Assembly: GCA_014238195.1 (NCBI GenBank)
Contig: JABABO010000104.1
Coordinates: 1 to 14,952 of the forward strand
Source of the DNA: Kordiimonadaceae bacterium
GTDB taxonomy: Bacteria; Pseudomonadota; Alphaproteobacteria; Sphingomonadales; Kordiimonadaceae
Length of the DNA: 14,952 nt
Direction of reading: 5' to 3'
The notes under the pieces were generated by a model that saw nothing but the letters and a program-made list of their open reading frames with translations, did no database searches and was not told the origin of the DNA. The position numbers were made by a program, and so were the translations under genes. This document shows, piece by piece, positions 14,282 through 14,952 of the stretch (its first letter is position 1; each line of letters opens with the position of its first letter).

Positions 14282-14952
14282 TTATGTTTTGCTGAAATAT
14301 AGCGCACGCCATTCACCGATTGCCTCAGCCCTATGAAACTGCAAACCCTGGGCATCATAGGCTTTAATGACTGTATTTTCTTGCGTATCCAGTAAGCCAG
14401 AAAGTATTAATGCGCCCCCTTTTGCAAGCCCTTGAGAAATATCGCCTGCCATAGCAACGAGCGGGCTAGCCAATATATTTGCGGTTATTAAATCAAACTC
14501 AGACTCCGTTTTAAAACAATGATGATTAAACCCATCTGCGACAGCACAAGCTATGCCTGAGTTTTTATCACCGATGGCCCGCTTAGGGGCTTGATTAACC
14601 ACCAAATTATCACATGTAACATCAATGGCGATGGGGTCAATATCGGTGGCAAGTGTGTGCATGTTGGGCCAAATTGTTTGCGCTGCTAAGGCTAGTAAGC
14701 CTGTTCCCGTCCCAAGGTCAAGCATGGTGCGCGGTGTGATTTGATCGGCGAGTTGATCCAGCAATAATAAGCAGGCTGTAGTGGTTTCATGGGACCCTGT
14801 ACCGAAAGCTTGGCCAGCATCAATCTGCAAGTTTGTTGTGTGATCTGGGCAGTTTTTTCTATCATGACTGCCATAAACAAAAAAGCGCCCCGCGTGCACG
14901 GGCTTCAATAACTTTTGGCTCTCAGAAACCCAATCTTTGTTTTCAATAATTT
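14282..14952 (-). CDS. prmA: Ribosomal protein L11 methyltransferase PrmA, 5' end outside the window
   Basis: The reading frame is open to the window edge, so the N-terminal domain is missing. What is seen starts at IIENKDWVSESQKLLKPV and includes the PrmA hallmark AFGTGSHETT, the S-adenosylmethionine-binding motif LDLGTGTGLLALAA, the acidic ATDIDPIA strand end and the catalytic-region NILASPL. PrmA trimethylates lysine and N-terminal amino groups of ribosomal protein L11 in the cytoplasm. The first start-like codon inside the window is a TTG at 14908, in the middle of family-conserved sequence, so it is not the true start. The gene is probably co-transcribed with gph. Confidence 0.9.
   Translation of the reverse strand, partial: IIENKDWVSESQKLLKPVHAGRFFVYGSHDRKNCPDHTTNLQIDAGQAFGTGSHETTTACLLLLDQLADQITPRTMLDLGTGTGLLALAAQTIWPNMHTLATDIDPIAIDVTCDNLVVNQAPKRAIGDKNSGIACAVADGFNHHCFKTESEFDLITANILASPLVAMAGDISQGLAKGGALILSGLLDTQENTVIKAYDAQGLQFHRAEAIGEWRALYFSKT

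Overview
The window looks like an AT-rich alphaproteobacterial chromosome segment. The gene order phoR-pstS-pstC-pstA-pstB-phoU-phoB on the minus strand, a PstA with a long N-terminal periplasmic part, and the prmA/gph neighbours all fit that class. No rRNA, tRNA or CRISPR array was seen, and the genus cannot be fixed from the sequence alone.

Layout. Positions 38-784 (minus) hold a secreted serine hydrolase of the class C beta-lactamase/esterase type that stops well short of family length. Positions 785-1234 hold its promoter, a small minus-strand reading frame with a perfect ribosome binding site, and a compact segment of crossing inverted complementarities that could be a structured RNA. 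Positions 1235-2045 are nested mobile-element wreckage: an IS630-type transposase split by a 102-bp miniature element and then cut off by the left end of an IS3-type element, which is itself truncated.

Positions 2022-9458 (minus) are the phosphate operon. pstS, pstC and phoU are intact. phoR, pstB and phoB each carry a single-base frameshift, phoB also has a foreign-looking tail, and pstA has lost most of its permease core. A good Pho box remains upstream of pstS. The rest of the window shows no comparable frameshifts among about nine intact reading frames, so local decay of phosphate sensing and uptake is more likely than general sequencing error, although this needs checking. Three copies of the same 102-bp element, each with TA duplications, lie in the IS630 transposase, between pstS and pstC, and just upstream of phoR.

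Positions 9725-13577 (plus) form a compact cluster and the most interesting part of the window. It contains two paralogous Tat-type exported proteins, each with six cysteines and a nearly shared C-terminus. They are followed by a PqqD-like peptide-binding protein, an HPr-kinase-related kinase and a nucleotidyltransferase-family protein, the last three translationally coupled. This matches the 'HPr-rel-A' type of cluster, for which I know of no defined product. By analogy with kinase and nucleotidyltransferase tailoring genes of some lasso-peptide clusters, the three cytoplasmic proteins may modify the two exported proteins before or during export; that is inference. The window closes with gph (phosphoglycolate phosphatase) and the 3' part of prmA (ribosomal protein L11 methyltransferase) on the minus strand. 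gph overlaps the nucleotidyltransferase gene tail to tail.
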